From contig OY821750.1 in NCBI GenBank assembly GCA_963682055.1, positions 13,456,501-13,520,500 of the forward strand: a stretch of 64,000 bases of DNA, given 5' to 3'. This document shows positions 12,241-24,967 of the stretch, piece after piece. Position numbers and translations under genes: made by a program. How positions within the stretch are numbered: position 1 is the stretch's first letter; each line of letters begins with the position of its first letter. Below the pieces are notes generated by a model. It was not told the origin of the DNA, searched no databases, and worked only from the letters and a program-made list of their open reading frames with translations. The stretch is from Primula veris (Eukaryota; Streptophyta; Magnoliopsida; Ericales; Primulaceae).

Positions 12241-12248
12241 CTCCCAAC

Positions 12249-13393
12249 TGTCTATACTAACTCCTTTACATGTCCAAAATTGTATACATGAGTCAAATAA
12301 TGATACCCGTCAGTCTATATTAAAGCGCCTATCAATATACTAACGTGGAAATGGCTCCATTTCCTAGGTTAATTTGAATCGTGTGGAATTTCTCTGGTGG
12401 ACAACTGTCCAGTACCTCTCTTTAGGGTTTGAGATCCTTTTGGGGTATGCTGGGGATGAGGGCTCTTTGTACATATGACAATTGAATAAATGAAATGAAA
12501 TAAAAATAATATTAATCTTATTTGAATATGATGGACAAGAGATTAATAGAGGCTGTTGTGCAAGAAGTTTGATTATACAACAAGAAGACTTATATTATGC
12601 CTACAAAGGTACTGTAGTATAGAATTTTATACAAGACAGATGAGAGCACTTCCAACAGTTTGTTTACAAATTCTGTGCATATTCTCTATTACTAGCATAC
12701 ATGTACTAAGGAATATGGGTGCATATTTCAAGATGGTACACAACAGTTGAGTTTAAAATGCTATACTCTTCATTAAAATATTAATATGTTTATTAATTTA
12801 TAGTTTTCATCTGATTCCTTCTCTAGTAGAAAACCCTTCCCCAACTACACCACCACCACGACACAGTTAAATCATCTCCTCCTCACGGGATCTACTCCCG
12901 ATCATCATATATCGACTACTCGTAAGACAAAGTAAGAAACGAGAGGACTTGTATCTAAAGAAAAAGGGGAAAACAAGCTTGGTCGGTTCGAGATCTGACC
13001 TACCTCGAGATCATCATTGTCATTGTGTCCGACCAAAAAAAAACGACCTCCCCTCTGACCTTAAGAAAGGGAGGACGGATCCCTAAGGAAAATTGGAGAA
13101 TATTGGGGTGTAGATGAGGAGGGGTGGAGGAAATGTCAATGGTGTTATAAGAATTGGGGTGTAGATGACAAGAGAGAGAAAACAAATGGCAAATGAAGTG
13201 AAAAAAGAAAAAGGAAATAGGTTTGCTTATCAATAAAATAATATTAAACCATTCTGTATATGTCTACAGATTGTGTCCATATATGGACAGATATTGTGTA
13301 TATGTCCAGACTTTTGGGCTTGGACATGCCTTAGGACAGACTGATGTGTCACTGATTTGATACTTCTATACAAAAATTGAACAAGTGAAACCT
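12249..13393. other. Downstream of the EMG1-like gene; no gene seen
   Basis: I looked on the minus strand for a terminal exon encoding the usual EMG1 C terminus (YPLSAA...RI...NW-like) and did not find one. Two GGGGTGTAGATGA repeats lie near 13107 and 13157. No other ORF is convincing. Confidence 0.5.
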
Positions 13394-16300
13394 CTAAGCA
13401 AGACTGTTGAGACTGCTCTGAGAGTGCTCTAAGCATAAGTAATCCAAGAAGCTTAGACAGCTAACATAAAAGGCGTCAGAACCTGATAGGAAATCATCGA
13501 TATAGTCGCTCTCAATCTTCCCATGTGCCATAGTTCCAACCTGACAAAACAAAATTCAGGTTAAGATTCAAATTTATATAAAACAGCTTCACATTCAAAG
13601 AGGTAGTTGAAAATAAAAACTAGATGGACTCAATAAAAAGTGAAGACATACACAAAGCAAACAAACTAATGACTAGAAAAAATATGTTACCACAAAAACA
13701 AAGTTGATATCATCATTCTTGGAGCAGACATAATCTTGAAGGGTAACCGAATGCTTAGAGCTGAACGAGAAACCTGATACAACATGTATTATATTTAAAA
13801 TACAAGCTTTAAGAACCAAAAATCTAAAAGGAAGACTTAATATTTCAAATCTCACCAATCTTGAGGGAATTAAGAGGTAAGTGTTGTGTCACAGGGTTTT
13901 TGACCACACGCAAGAGTCTCACATTTTTTCTTCCCTGGGCTTTAATGCTGAACTGTTGCAAACACTGTGCTGCAATTAATTATGCAACTAAATTAAGATT
14001 CGGAGCTGAAAGCTAGGAGAGAATATACAAGTCTTAATTATGTTTGACGAGAAACACTTACCCATCATATTACAAAATTTGGTCATCGATCCTGGTATCC
14101 TACAATTTGGCTCAACCTTAATTAATTCTCCTCCAACAGTTTTGACAAAGATGGCTCGAACATTACCAGTACGACAAAGTTCACTGTTCATAATCTCTCT
14201 AAGAGCCTGGAAACATTAGGTTAATTGAGACTGTAGGTACAAAAAAGAGTTAAATGTATAAGCTGAAATTATTTGTAATGGTTGATAATAATAAATCTCA
14301 GTTTCGGTCAAGTACTCAAACAAATGGCATAACTTGTTTATAAATATACAAGTATACACAGCCCCAGAAATCATGACCTTGATACAAGTATTATGCTTTT
14401 TAAGTAATAATGTTTAAAATATTGTTGTTCTAAAAAAACCAAAACTAAAAGCTCACATGGTTACTACCTTATAAAAATTCACCTGCTCAACTACGGCTGG
14501 AAAAAAGAACTAGAAAGTTTTCTACGGTGTTCTTCTCGTATCTCCTAAACATACCATGTATTCATTACAAAATTCTGATGACTGCTAATACATAGGCTAC
14601 CGAATATTATGGTGTTCTAATGACTGCTAATACATAGGCTACCGAATGCCTTTCTTAGTTTCTTAAAAACAATCAAAATAAAAAATTACCTATTCATACT
14701 TCACAACCCTTTTATGTCCAACCTTTTAGAGGGAATTTATTCAATCTTTAAAAGACAAATCATCACCTTATAAGTTCTACACAGAATAGCACTAGAACGG
14801 TCTAAACTTCAAATTCGGTAAAGTAATTTACACTAATTAAATATATCAAAACCCCATTGTTATTATACTATTCACAAAATAAGGAACACCACTCAAGCAA
14901 CAACAGTTACCCACAATACAGAAAGCGAATAAAATCAACAATAGTGATTAGCTAAGCATAGCCTACTTGGAGAAGGAAAGCTATTTCTAGCTTCCTACAG
15001 AACAAGTCTAAACAACTAACTCACCTCGTGAACAATGTCTGGTCTATAGTCATATGGGTTCAATTTCTTTCTTCTCAAATAATCAGCATGTATATCTGAA
15101 CGCAAGATCTGGTACTTCTGTAAAACAGCACCAAAATAACTAAGCAAGTACAGAATTCATAGAAATCAACTATAAATATCGGTAAGAGAATTCATAGAAA
15201 TCAACTATAAGCATTGGTAAAAAAGAACACTTGGATATGAATGTTTACCCTTCCAACATTTGCAATTACCAAAGAAGCTTTCTCTAAAACAAAGACGACC
15301 CCAGGTTTTTTTTCATAATTTAAAGGTTGTGTAATAGCCCTTGGGATTTCAGACATGATATTTTCTTTTTGTATCTCGTTATTGTTGATATTTCCCAAAT
15401 TCCCTTTCGCGCCTTCTTGACCTTCATTTGAGACTTCTTCTCTCATCTTCAACTTGACAACTTCTTTAATGCAAGATAAACTTTCTGTAAGTTACGTTAT
15501 ACGAAAAGATAAGCAGGAAGTAAAAGAGTAGTTTTTCCAAAATCGAGAAGTTTGGTAGTGAAATAGTTATTAACACTAGACGTTCAACTAAAAAAATTAT
15601 AATTCTATTGTTACTGCATTGGTGTGTCTAGAAGAGGTTTATGATCATTTACTCTTATAGTATATAAAAAATCATAACATGTAGGTTAGTGATAAAAGAT
15701 AAGTATCTAAATAAACATATTCATTCATGCAAGTTTTCAATGGAACTACGCCATCAACGCAGCATTCTGACCAACATTCATTTAAAGCAATGTCAGGTTT
15801 GAAAACACAGTATAAATAAATAAGGCAACTTATTTTTGCAAAGTGAATGTATAATCACAAAGGTACATTAACTTAGCGGAATGAATGCATGCAACAGACA
15901 TCAAGTGAATATGGTTTTCTTCCTACAATTAATTCAATTACTTGATTAATTATGTAATGACGTATGATTATACCTATAAAAGGTGGAAAACTAGATCTAC
16001 ACATATTAGAACACACTGGGGATATTCTGCATCACGAATATAATGATCCGGCGTGGTACATTAACAAGCAATATTATTTGACGTGATGTCAAGTCCTTAA
16101 TCTGTTGATTTCGCTAATTCCTTACCGTTGTATTTTAACCATTCTATACTTATCGGACAGGGTACTTTTCCTACTATTCTATCAGGGTTCAATATCCATA
16201 GAATACTCAATTTCTGTTAACTTCATAAGGAAAAAAACAAGTATCGCCTTGACGGGTTATTTGACTTTAAACAATTATGAAAATACAATTTGTTACACAT

Positions 16301-18534
16301 ATATTTCATACTAACTTATGAATCTCCATAAAGAGAAGAGTACATATATGCATACAAATGTTAAAGATTTATTCTTTTACAAGCTTGGCCAAATGCATTA
16401 ATTTTTATCCTCTTTGGATAACTCTGCTCCCTACAGTTGAAATTTTATCCAAGCTATTCACAAGTCTAAAAATTAATTACAAGCATACAACATCTACATT
16501 AACCTTCAAGAGGAACTGTGAAGTCGAAAGTCGCACTTCACCAATTAGACACATAATATCTGAAAAGTAAGATACTTGCCTGAGGTGCTAGGAGATGGTA
16601 TGAGGTCACCTTCATCACTGATATCCTTGACTTTCCTTGCCAATTTGAGCTTTTTAATTTTATTGGACACGTTCAAACCTACATAAGTAAATTTCACATG
16701 AAACCACACATACTGCATAACGTGCTTAAATTCAATAAAAATCCAAATCATTGATTCCGAATTTCCGATAAAAAATCCCTTCAGCCTTTTTAAACGACCT
16801 CATAATTAATTTATAGAAATAAGAAGTAAGCAAACAAGTGATAAATTAACAATTGTGTTTGAATAAATAAAGAATCTGGTCCCTCTTATGGCCAATGTTC
16901 TGAAAATAAATTTTGCTAAACGCAAAAGATATTTTTCTTAAAACTTCTATCTCTTCTGGTAATTTTATAAATTCTGCTATTCTTGATTTGAGAAATGAAA
17001 CGTCATCAATAGACATAAGGAAAATATCAACAATTGTGTGACTTTCAGCTTAAGACTGAAGTTGATAAGAATTATTATTTCGAAGATCTGTGTCTAATGC
17101 ATATGCATGTAACTTCTATGCATTTGATGTTTTATGGAACTAGATTCTGAGACAAATGATTATTGATATGATGCATCTACTTACTGCCCTAGGTATGCAC
17201 ACACTGTACTAGTAAAAAAATTATCTAAATACAAAAGTATAACTAACTAAAAAAAAGGGTGTAACCTTTTAAAAAAGTCTTAACAGTACAATAACCCAAT
17301 AGCTAGAAATTACTCAAGGAGGAGTTTAATGGGAAAGAAATTGAGATAAAAATAAAATAAAAATAAAAACTCATAAAGCAGCTTAAATCTAACAAAAATG
17401 CAGCCAAACAAGCCCCAAATATAAAAAAAATGCTGTAATCTTTTAAAAAGTCTTAACAGTACAATGACCCTACAGTTAGAAATTACTCACGTAGGAGTTT
17501 AATGGGACAAAAGTTGACATAAAAAACTAACTAATTCATAAGCCAACGTAAGTCAAAAAATAAAATGCAGCCAAACAAGGCCAAAGTAAAAATAGTAAAT
17601 AAAGATGTAACCTTTAAAAAGTCTGAACAGTACAATGACCCAACAGCTAGAAATTACTCAAAGAGGAGTTTAATGGGAAACAAGTTGAGATAAATAAATA
17701 TAAACCCATAAGCCAGCTTCAACTTAATAAAATGCAGCCAAACAAGCCCCAACTAAAAAGGTGTAATATTACCCCAATCATAAGACAAAAGTGTAATGCT
17801 AATAAGTACGAGCAAACAAATAAGTCATAACCCAGTTATAAATAAAAGAACTAAGGTAATGCTAACAAAGAGCAAAATTAAAGTTTAAAAGAAAAAAAAA
17901 AGGTGTAACCTTTTAAAAAGTATTAACAGTACAATGATCCAACAGCTAGAAATTGCTCAATGACGAGTTAAATGGGAAACAAGTTGTGATAATAAAATAA
18001 AAAAAACTGATATGCCAGCTTAAATAAATAAAAAAAAGCAGCCAAATAAGCTCCAACTAAAAAGGTGCAATATGACCCGGTTATAAAAAGGGTATAGGTA
18101 CAAGCAAAATAATAAGTCATACCCCAGTTATAAAAAGAATTAAGATAATGCTAACAATGAGCAAATTTAAAATTTAAATGAAAAAAAAAGGTTTAACCTT
18201 TAAAAAAGTCTTAAAAGTACAATGACCCAACAGCCAGAAATTACTCAAAGAAAGAGTTTAATGGGAAACAAGTTGAGATTTAAAAAACAAAAAAACATAA
18301 GCCAGCTTAAACTTAATAAAATGCAGCCAAACAAGCCCCAACTAAGAAAGTGTAATATAACCCAATCATAAGACAAAAATGTAATGCTAATAAGTACAAG
18401 AAAACAAATAAGTCATAACCCAGTTATAATAAGAATTAAGGTAATGGTAGCAAAGAGCAAAATTAAAGTTTAAATGAAAAAAAAAATGAGACAAGAATTT
18501 TACCTAATTTGTCGGAAGTTTTTTTATTGCCCAT
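13394..18534 (-). CDS. EMG1/NEP1-like rRNA N1-pseudouridine methyltransferase, altered C terminus
   Basis: EMG1/Nep1 is a nucleolar SPOUT methyltransferase that methylates a pseudouridine of 18S rRNA and acts in 40S assembly. Exons, in transcript order: 18504-18534, 16580-16678, 15249-15484, 15025-15117, 14062-14206, 13856-13969, 13691-13773, 13394-13540. They sum to 948 nt (315 codons plus stop) with matching phases. Family signatures: GVVFVLEKASL (residues about 102-112), KYQIL then DYRPDIVHE (145-153), LLRVVKNPVTQHLP in exon 6, and VGTMAHGKIESDYIDDF (268-284). Odd points: the family's R-I-P-R-T reads R-I-P-G-S (189-193), and after DDFLS the last 29 residues are unrelated to the usual C-terminal knot helix. 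Exon 2 ends with a GC donor. It could be a diverged paralogue or a decaying copy; the open frame argues for expression until recently. Confidence 0.85.
16578..16579 (-). promoter_or_regulatory. GC-AG splice donor of EMG1-like intron 2
   Basis: On the minus strand exon 2 ends CCTCAG and the intron begins GCAAGTATC, the strong-context GC donor seen in plants. The partner acceptor is TTACAG before 15484. Reading phase fits across it. Confidence 0.7.
17257..18485. repeat. Tandem repeat array inside EMG1-like intron 1
   Basis: Five copies of a unit beginning GTAACCTTTTAAAAAAGTC, with AACAGTACAATGACCCAACA and TTTAATGGGAAACAAGTTGA inside, start at about 17257, 17431, 17605, 17901 and 18189. The first spacings are 174 bp. 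The last two units are about 290 bp because an extra module (GTGTAATATTACCCCAATC... to AAAATTAAAGTTTAAA) is included, so the array expanded in two steps. No coding potential. Confidence 0.88.
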
Positions 18535-18596
18535 TGACAAACTGAGTGCAGGAAAATAAAAATATTTTTTGTAATACTAATAATTGGTTTATTATA

Positions 18597-18610
18597 ATTT
18601 ATATATATAG
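18597..18610 (-). promoter_or_regulatory. Probable TATA box of the EMG1-like gene
   Basis: On the minus strand CTATATATATAAAT lies about 65-75 bp before the ATG at 18534, which would place transcription start near 18570 and give a short 5' leader. A GA/CT microsatellite lies just upstream (18632-18663), a common plant core-promoter neighbour. Confidence 0.45.
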
Positions 18611-18631
18611 TGGGGGAAACACATGGCTGAG

Positions 18632-18632
18632 G

Positions 18633-18663
<31 letters not shown>
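18632..18663. repeat. (GA)n microsatellite
   Basis: About 32 bp of GA repeats with one A interruption, immediately upstream of the EMG1-like promoter (CT on the gene's sense strand). Confidence 0.95.
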
Positions 18664-18699
18664 GTTTTTCTGTGTATGTATTATGTATTATGGGTTTTT

Positions 18700-21104
18700 C
18701 TTTTTGTGTATTTTAGGGTTTATACCATAATTCTTTTCCGGGAGTTTTTAACTGAATATTAGTAATATTTAAATTTAGTAAAATAAATTCTTAAGCCCAA
18801 TAGACGAGGCGATACGAGAAGTCGAGGAACAAACACGATTAAGTACCAACGATATTACATATCAAGACCTTATTTTTTATACTTTTGTTTGGAAGTCGAT
18901 CAAATATGGCGTTTTGGTAGGCGCACAAAAAAAGGGTTGGATAGACCGGTAGTTGTGTTTACATACATTACTGGGATGATACCAGCCGAGTCTTTATCTT
19001 CTATCGATCATCAAATTTTTTCAATACCTAAAATACAATAGTCGAAGGTTTTAGCCCGTCGTCTTTCATATAGAGTCATTGAAGCAGTGTGTTGGGCAAT
19101 AATAGGACATTTCCATCATTATTATTATGCATTCTACAGGGAGATACTGAAGTTGAGCGGATTTATATATATGTAACTTACATTAGCACATATTTTGTTG
19201 AGTTTTATGTAACATTACTTTTACAATTTCTAGTGAAATCATAGTTTAATGGAAATATAGATATGTTTATAATGTTGTTATATAAATCAATTTTATTTCA
19301 TTTGCAAGTTAATTTAAGTAATTTATATGAGACATCCCGGAAAAATAGTATTTATGTGCAGTAGGAGCTTAGGGGATGATTTTTATGTGGACTTTTTATT
19401 TTTTATTACACGGTTTTCGAAAAAAAATCATAATTATTTATTAGAATTTATTGTAAAAATCGATTTTATTTTAATAAGGGGTGGTGGTGTTCTTGATATT
19501 TATCATTTCGTTAGGGGGCTAAGTTTCATGTGGATATTTTTTTTTCATTATGTTGGTTTTGAAATAAAAAAAATGTAATTATTTATCTAGAATACATGAT
19601 AAAAAATAATTCTTATTTGAATATGCTTACTTGTAACTCCTAACTGATTATTAAGTAAATCTAATTGTTACTTTAGTCACCTTAATCACCCTTTGATTAA
19701 AAAATAAAGGGTTAGAAAGTTCTTTTTCAATAACTAATTTTTGGTTTCATTTTTATTATATAGAAGACAAATTATGATTTGATAAATTAATAACCAATTT
19801 TACAGTACTATAAAAACCAAAATAAAAATATATAACACTAGTTAAGCCCAATGTTAGCAACGTAGCATTCTTTTGTGTTAACAAAGTCAATGGCGTGACA
19901 GTTTTGCAAAGCTGTTTTCCAACGGTTGCCAAGGGATTTTACAACGGATTTTGGTGCCTTCGTAGGGATGATAGATGAAAGAACATTTGGGTATAAGTTG
20001 GTAGAATTTGGGAAAGTGTTGGGCACCCAAGATAGTAGCTAATACAGCAGCCGCTTACGATGCGTTTTGGCGAGAATTGTTACCTTTTTGAACAACAAAT
20101 GCAGAATATTTTGTGGGCTAACTGTTGGAGGCTTTTAGGGACACTTGACAGCCCTGTTTGGTAGCGAAATACACTTAGAAAAACTGCCACGACATGTGTT
20201 GAAGCAGCAAGGCGGTTTGCTTAAAATCTGCTTGTAAAATGCGATTGTTTGTGTTATAAATATAAAGCAGGATAACATTTCGTTTTTACATAGAGTTTTG
20301 GCCGATAATTCATATGTAATCATTGTAAATATAAACGGATTGAAAATGGGTTGGCTACGGCCGTATTAGTGTACATTTACGTTTCGTTGTTTTACGTTTA
20401 CGTGTTCTCTAAATCTTCAGTCACGTTGTTTCGAAATGCGCTGCTAGTGAGTGATTACACACGAATGAAATTGAGTAAAACACGAGCGTTGCGGCTGTTG
20501 GTTTGGCTGATCGTTTGAATAATCCTCTCATACATATGTAGTAATTTACTGGTTACATGGGAAGAAAGCTGTTTAGTATCCTATACTATTGACTTTTAAC
20601 AATTTAGTATTCGATCTTTAAGTTTGTACCAGTTTGATCTCTAACATATTAGTTTTGGTCCAATTAAGGGTCTGACAACATAAACGACGAAATTGCACTC
20701 AATATGTCTCACATCTGGGAATCTATTTTTGGTGTATAGTTACGCAATTTCACTCACTATGTGATAATAATACGTGAATTTTGTTATTTTGTTAAACATC
20801 ACTATCATAATTGGACGAAAATTGATAGGTGTGGGCTCTAATCGGTAAAACATCATTGTTGGTGGTTTTGTGAGGCTTAATCGCTATTTTCATAAAATAA
20901 ATAAAATTTTGTACGTAAAATTGGGGAGATGTATTATCCCCACCTATCTCCTCAGCCGTAACTTCATGCACATGAGAATCCAAGCGAAGTGAAGAGGGGG
21001 AAAGAGAGATATGACAGTTGATGGGAAGCAGTTATTTTACGTATTGTATCCGGTGTTTTAGCAGGGGTGGTTTGCAAATACTTGTTGGAAGGCTTCCCTT
21101 AATA
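18700..21104. other. Intergenic, no gene identified
   Basis: Short ORFs only. A minus-strand open stretch at 19838-20026 contains K-S-L-G-N-R-W-K and F-V-N-T-K-E-C-Y, protein-like but not recognised; no splice partner was found. The remainder is AT-rich or diffuse repeat sequence. Confidence 0.45.
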
Positions 21105-21294
21105 CTACCTCCTACAAAAATAGTAAGGCTCTATTTATTTACGTGTAAGTTTTATCAGTAAATATCCCGTGCTTAAATTGTTAAAATATAAATTTTTAAA
21201 ATTTGTTCATCTAATTTAACATTTTAAACTATGTGATTTGTCGGTCAAAATTGCACGTAAATACATAGAACCCTAATAGTTTGGGAGGGAGGGA
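21105..21294. mobile_element. Stowaway-like MITE (Tc1/mariner)
   Basis: About 190 bp with long inverted termini: the left arm CTACCTCCTACAAAAATAGT continues to TATTTACGTG, and the right arm mirrors it as CACGTAAATACATAGAACCC... ending GGGAGGGAGGGA. The left end follows a TA dinucleotide, and the right end is followed by AATATAT. The CTCCCTCC-type end is the Stowaway signature. No coding capacity. Confidence 0.75.
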
Positions 21295-22103
21295 ATATAT
21301 AATAGTATGATATACCATTCTATTTACAAGTGTAAGGATTATTTTGTAAACAAAAATACCGAATCATTTGAAATAAAATTTAGTTGAGCAGATTTTTAGT
21401 GTTACATTTTGTGTTATCAACACTGATTTGTACTGTCTTATCTTAGTCCAGGAATTGGGTTTCTAGTTATTGGACCATTGTGTAGCCTCAGTGTTAACTC
21501 ATTGATTAACAATTAACAAGTTTCTGATTAGTTTTTACCAGAATTGGTTGTTATAAACTGTGACATTTTGTCTCATATTTTGTATAAAGCATGTCCCATT
21601 CTGCTGAGGAGGACATATACTCACTGGGGATGATGATGCACAAGTACAGGAAAGAAAATAAAATATGAAACGGGAGATGGTGGCGGCAGATCTCACTCGC
21701 GCTGCTTCTTATCTCACTCGTGTTGCTTCCTACATTTCTTTTTAACATTCGTCGAACATTTCTTCTTCTTCCAGAGGTTATCTCTATTTCTATTGCCTTT
21801 TCTTACCCATGTATATTTTTAAAGATTCTTATATATATATATATCATTCAATTTACAAGTGTAAGGATTTTATGTTAACAAAAATATCAAATCAATAGTA
21901 AAAAGTAGTTTAACGGGTTCATGACAAATGAGGCCTTTTTGTCAAGACTTTTGTTGTTGTTTGTCATTAACTAACACAGAAAATTAAGTAGATTTATCAC
22001 CTTTCAAAAAATAACTACTGTACCTTCTTTTGACTTCCCTTATAATAGATAATAGATAAGAGATATTTACATAGTTGTATGTATTTTTTGTTAGATTGTT
22101 TGA

Positions 22104-22292
22104 TGGAGAGATGGATCCCGAAAATAATAGAAAGCTCGAAGGGGGTAAGTAGTCCTTGTTACTTTTATCACATGCTTTTATGGGTATATGTTGTCTCTTT
22201 CATCACGTTGTATTTTATTTTTTTCTCAGGACGATAATAATATGGCTCATGATTTACAAAGTATATTAAAAGATGAAATTGGAGATGATGGC
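22104..22292 (+). CDS. Candidate two-exon fragment of an unrecognised gene
   Basis: An ATG at about 22104 opens M-E-R-W-I-P-K-I-I-E-S-S-K-G, then a GTAAGT donor at about 22145. After TTTCTCAG (about 22229) the frame resumes in phase 0 as D-D-N-N-M-A-H-D-L-Q-S-I-L-K-D-E-I-G-D-D-G. The second part has a diverged paralogue at about 21660-21720. Charged and soluble in character; no domain recognised. Its reality depends on transcript support. Confidence 0.3.
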
Positions 22293-23424
22293 TGCACATC
22301 TCACTCCCTCTGCTTCTACTCTTTGTTCGTCAAATCTCTTTCCTTCTACAATATTTTCTCTTATCTCCTTTTTTCATGCATGTATGATTCCATATATTTA
22401 TATTAAGTGGACGCGCACACGCGATAAGTTTGCAAAATAAATATTTAATCTACCAATAGAAAAACCCTCTATCGATACTTTGTTTGACATACTAATAATC
22501 GAATCAATCTTCTGTAATCTGATGTCTTAGACTTCAATATACAAATCAAAGTAAAATTTGAATAAAAAATGATGGGATGTATCTGAGGGAGAGATGAACA
22601 AAGATACAAAGCGGAAGTTACAAAGTTTTAAAATAAATTTGTATTGTGCGGATGGGCAGTTGCACTATTTTATATTTTCAAATTTCAAAAGAGATGCAGA
22701 GCACTTTTTCCATGTGTTCAATGTGTAATTTGCTAAATTCGGTAGGTTTTTTTTGTAAATAGTTGTTTCAAAGGGGTGTTCACATATAGTTGTAGTAAGA
22801 TATATACACCATTCTATTCACAGATTATTTTGTAAACAAAAATATCGGATCAGTTGAAATAAAATTTAGTTTAGCTTATAGGTAAGATTGATTTGTATTT
22901 TGTTATTTAACTCCAGATTTTGTGATTAGTGGACTAATTCAGTCTAGAGCGTTCTCTAGAATCTCGACATTTTTCTGTACACATTTGCCAAGTCATTCTT
23001 ACATAGACTGATGAGTAGCATTTTCGCACTCATTTATACTCGTGTGTATGTGTATAGACAGTTTTAACTTATTAACAATTAAAAACTTTCTCTTTAGTCT
23101 TTACATATCTTTACATCTACATCAAGTGTATGCCCTAAACCTTAATTCTTTGATCAGATTTTTATCAGTTTTAGTTGTCAAACTGTGGTATTTGTCTCAC
23201 TTTTGTCTCTATATTTTTGTATGAACTAGTTTCAGTTCTTAAACCTTCTGATAAATAGCAACACTAAAGGCCCTATCAAAAGCCTCAGAAAACAAAACCC
23301 CAAGCAGAGGACTATACAACTGCCGATGGCTTTTGATTCCAAATGCGTAAAAGCTTCAATAACCACGTTCTAAGCCCTTCACATATTGCATGGGTGACTT
23401 TGTTGTGTATGTTTGATATTTCAG

Positions 23425-23516
23425 AAGGCCGAATTTGAACTTGGTTTTCTACCATGCTATTGATGTTGACAACTTACACCCTACCTTTTCTGATATCAAA
23501 CGTTGTCTTGTGAAAG
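23425..23516 (+). CDS. Exon-like block, 92 nt, unrecognised gene family
   Basis: Bounded by TTTCAG and by AAAG followed by GTAC. One frame reads N-L-V-F-Y-H-A-I-D-V-D-N-L-H-P-T-F-S-D-I-K-R-C-L-V-K. A paralogous block of exactly the same length lies at 31106-31197 with conserved A-I, P-T, S-D-I-K and L-x-K positions, which supports both as real exons of a duplicated gene. The donor is followed at once by a compound microsatellite. Function unknown. Confidence 0.5.
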
Positions 23517-23517
23517 G

Positions 23518-23541
23518 TACTATATCTCTATCTCTATCTCT

Positions 23542-23592
<51 letters not shown>
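23518..23592 (+). repeat. Compound microsatellite (TATCTC)n(TA)n(TG)n
   Basis: Three consecutive simple repeats of different period at the start of the intron after the 92-nt exon-like block. A related TCTCTCTTTC/(TA)n tract follows the paralogous block at 31200-31248. Confidence 0.95.
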
Positions 23593-23595
<3 letters not shown>

Positions 23596-24210
23596 CATAT
23601 ATCATAGTTACATGATTCGCTGAGTACCCCAACCTACTGTTTACCAATTCGTGCGTATCGCGGGTCATTTACGAACCAGTTCGCCATATTGAGTAAACCC
23701 AAGTTTCTCCAGTGCTATTTAAACCAGTGTCAAGTGTTTTCTAGTTTACTCAACAACAAAAAAACTGGAATGTAGGATGAAAAGAAACGAAATTGGTGAG
23801 AGAATTTGAAGAAAAAAAAAGTATTGCTACAAATGCTTTCCTATCATACTGTATAATATTAATACTCATAGATAATTATATAAGGAAAGTTAATAGGTGG
23901 TTTTAAAGTTAGATTCATTTGGTTGAAAGAATACATAAGCAATGATGTAAGAATAAAATAAAGTAGTATTTGCTTAAATTTGATATCATTATACTCCCTC
24001 GATCTCATAAAAATGGCCGTAGCACAAAAAATAAGGGTTACGTTAGGATGTAAAATTTGTGTACCTAGAATGTCGCTCTGGACTTGCTATAACCATGCAG
24101 TAATTTAGTTTAAAGAAATCTCGTGCAAAACATTGCAGTGGGAGAAATTGTTCATGATGACGAGGAGGTTAAAAAAACTCTTATTCCGAGTCGAGTAAAA
24201 AGGCTGGCAG

Positions 24211-24359
24211 GAGCTGCCTGCATATACTTTGGAGCAAAATCATCCGCTTCCACCTGGCACCGGTCATAATTATTTCACGCGTCTGGATAAGAACATACAG
24301 TTGTTCCCTCCTGAGAAAGACACCCAAGAAGGTGTACCAGAGTCCGGCTCTAGTGGAAG
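24211..24359 (+). CDS. Exon-like block, unrecognised gene family
   Basis: After GGCTGGCAG the frame reads E-L-P-A-Y-T-L-E-Q-N-H-P-L-P-P-G-T-G-H-N-Y-F and continues through D-K-N-I-Q-L-F-P-P-E-K-D to G-V-P-E-S-G-S-S-G, then AAG followed by GTAAG. A TAA lies in this frame just upstream of the acceptor. The G-V-P-E near its end recurs in the block ending at 25606. Protein-like, with good splice sites; function unknown. Confidence 0.45.
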
Positions 24360-24967
24360 GTAAGATTGATTTGTTTTATGTTATTTAACTTTAGGTACAG
24401 CCTTTGTGATTAGTGGACTAGTATATAGCTGACATTTTTAATTGATTGACAAGTAAGAAATCAGTTTAGAGCACACTCGATGATGTCAACATTTTTCCTT
24501 TACACATTTGCCAAGCAAGTCTTACATGGGCTGATAGATAACATTTTGGCGCTCATTTATACAATTGTGTACTATATGTATAGAAGAAAGACTAACGATA
24601 TAGTTGGGAGTGCTCTTATACAGTTCACTCCTTCCTATATATATATATATATATACTAGTAACCCAGGGAATGCGATGCGTGCCACTGAATACATCATTA
24701 ACGCGTGTAGTTTAGTTTTTTTGTCTTTTAAATGGGGTAGTTTCTAGGGGCAGTTTTTTCTAAAACTTAATTTGTATTTTTAAAATTTCAGAAGAGTAGT
24801 GTAATGGTATATTAGAAAGGAATGTGGCAATCTTTGATACCCTTTAAAGTTACCTAATAGATTGTTATGAAGTATAAACCCTAAACTTTAGTTTTCTGAT
24901 TAGGTTTTACTAGTTTTAGTTTTACACTTCTACTTGTCTTACTTCTGTCCTTGTATTTTTGTATCAA

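Noticed and set aside
11125..12247. Several ORFs of 86-115 codons with GSVFF/RFGF repeats
   Set aside because: They are translations of CGGTTC-type transposon repeats in several frames, not genes.
19838..20026. Minus-strand ORF with protein-like text
   Set aside because: No recognisable family, no good splice sites; left as intergenic with a note.
23995..24030. TACTCCCTCGATCTCATAAAA, a Stowaway-like end
   Set aside because: No inverted partner end was found nearby; probably a broken copy.
24650..24690. ACTAGTAACCCAGGGAATGCGATGC, Helitron-like start
   Set aside because: No CTRR end with hairpin could be paired with it.
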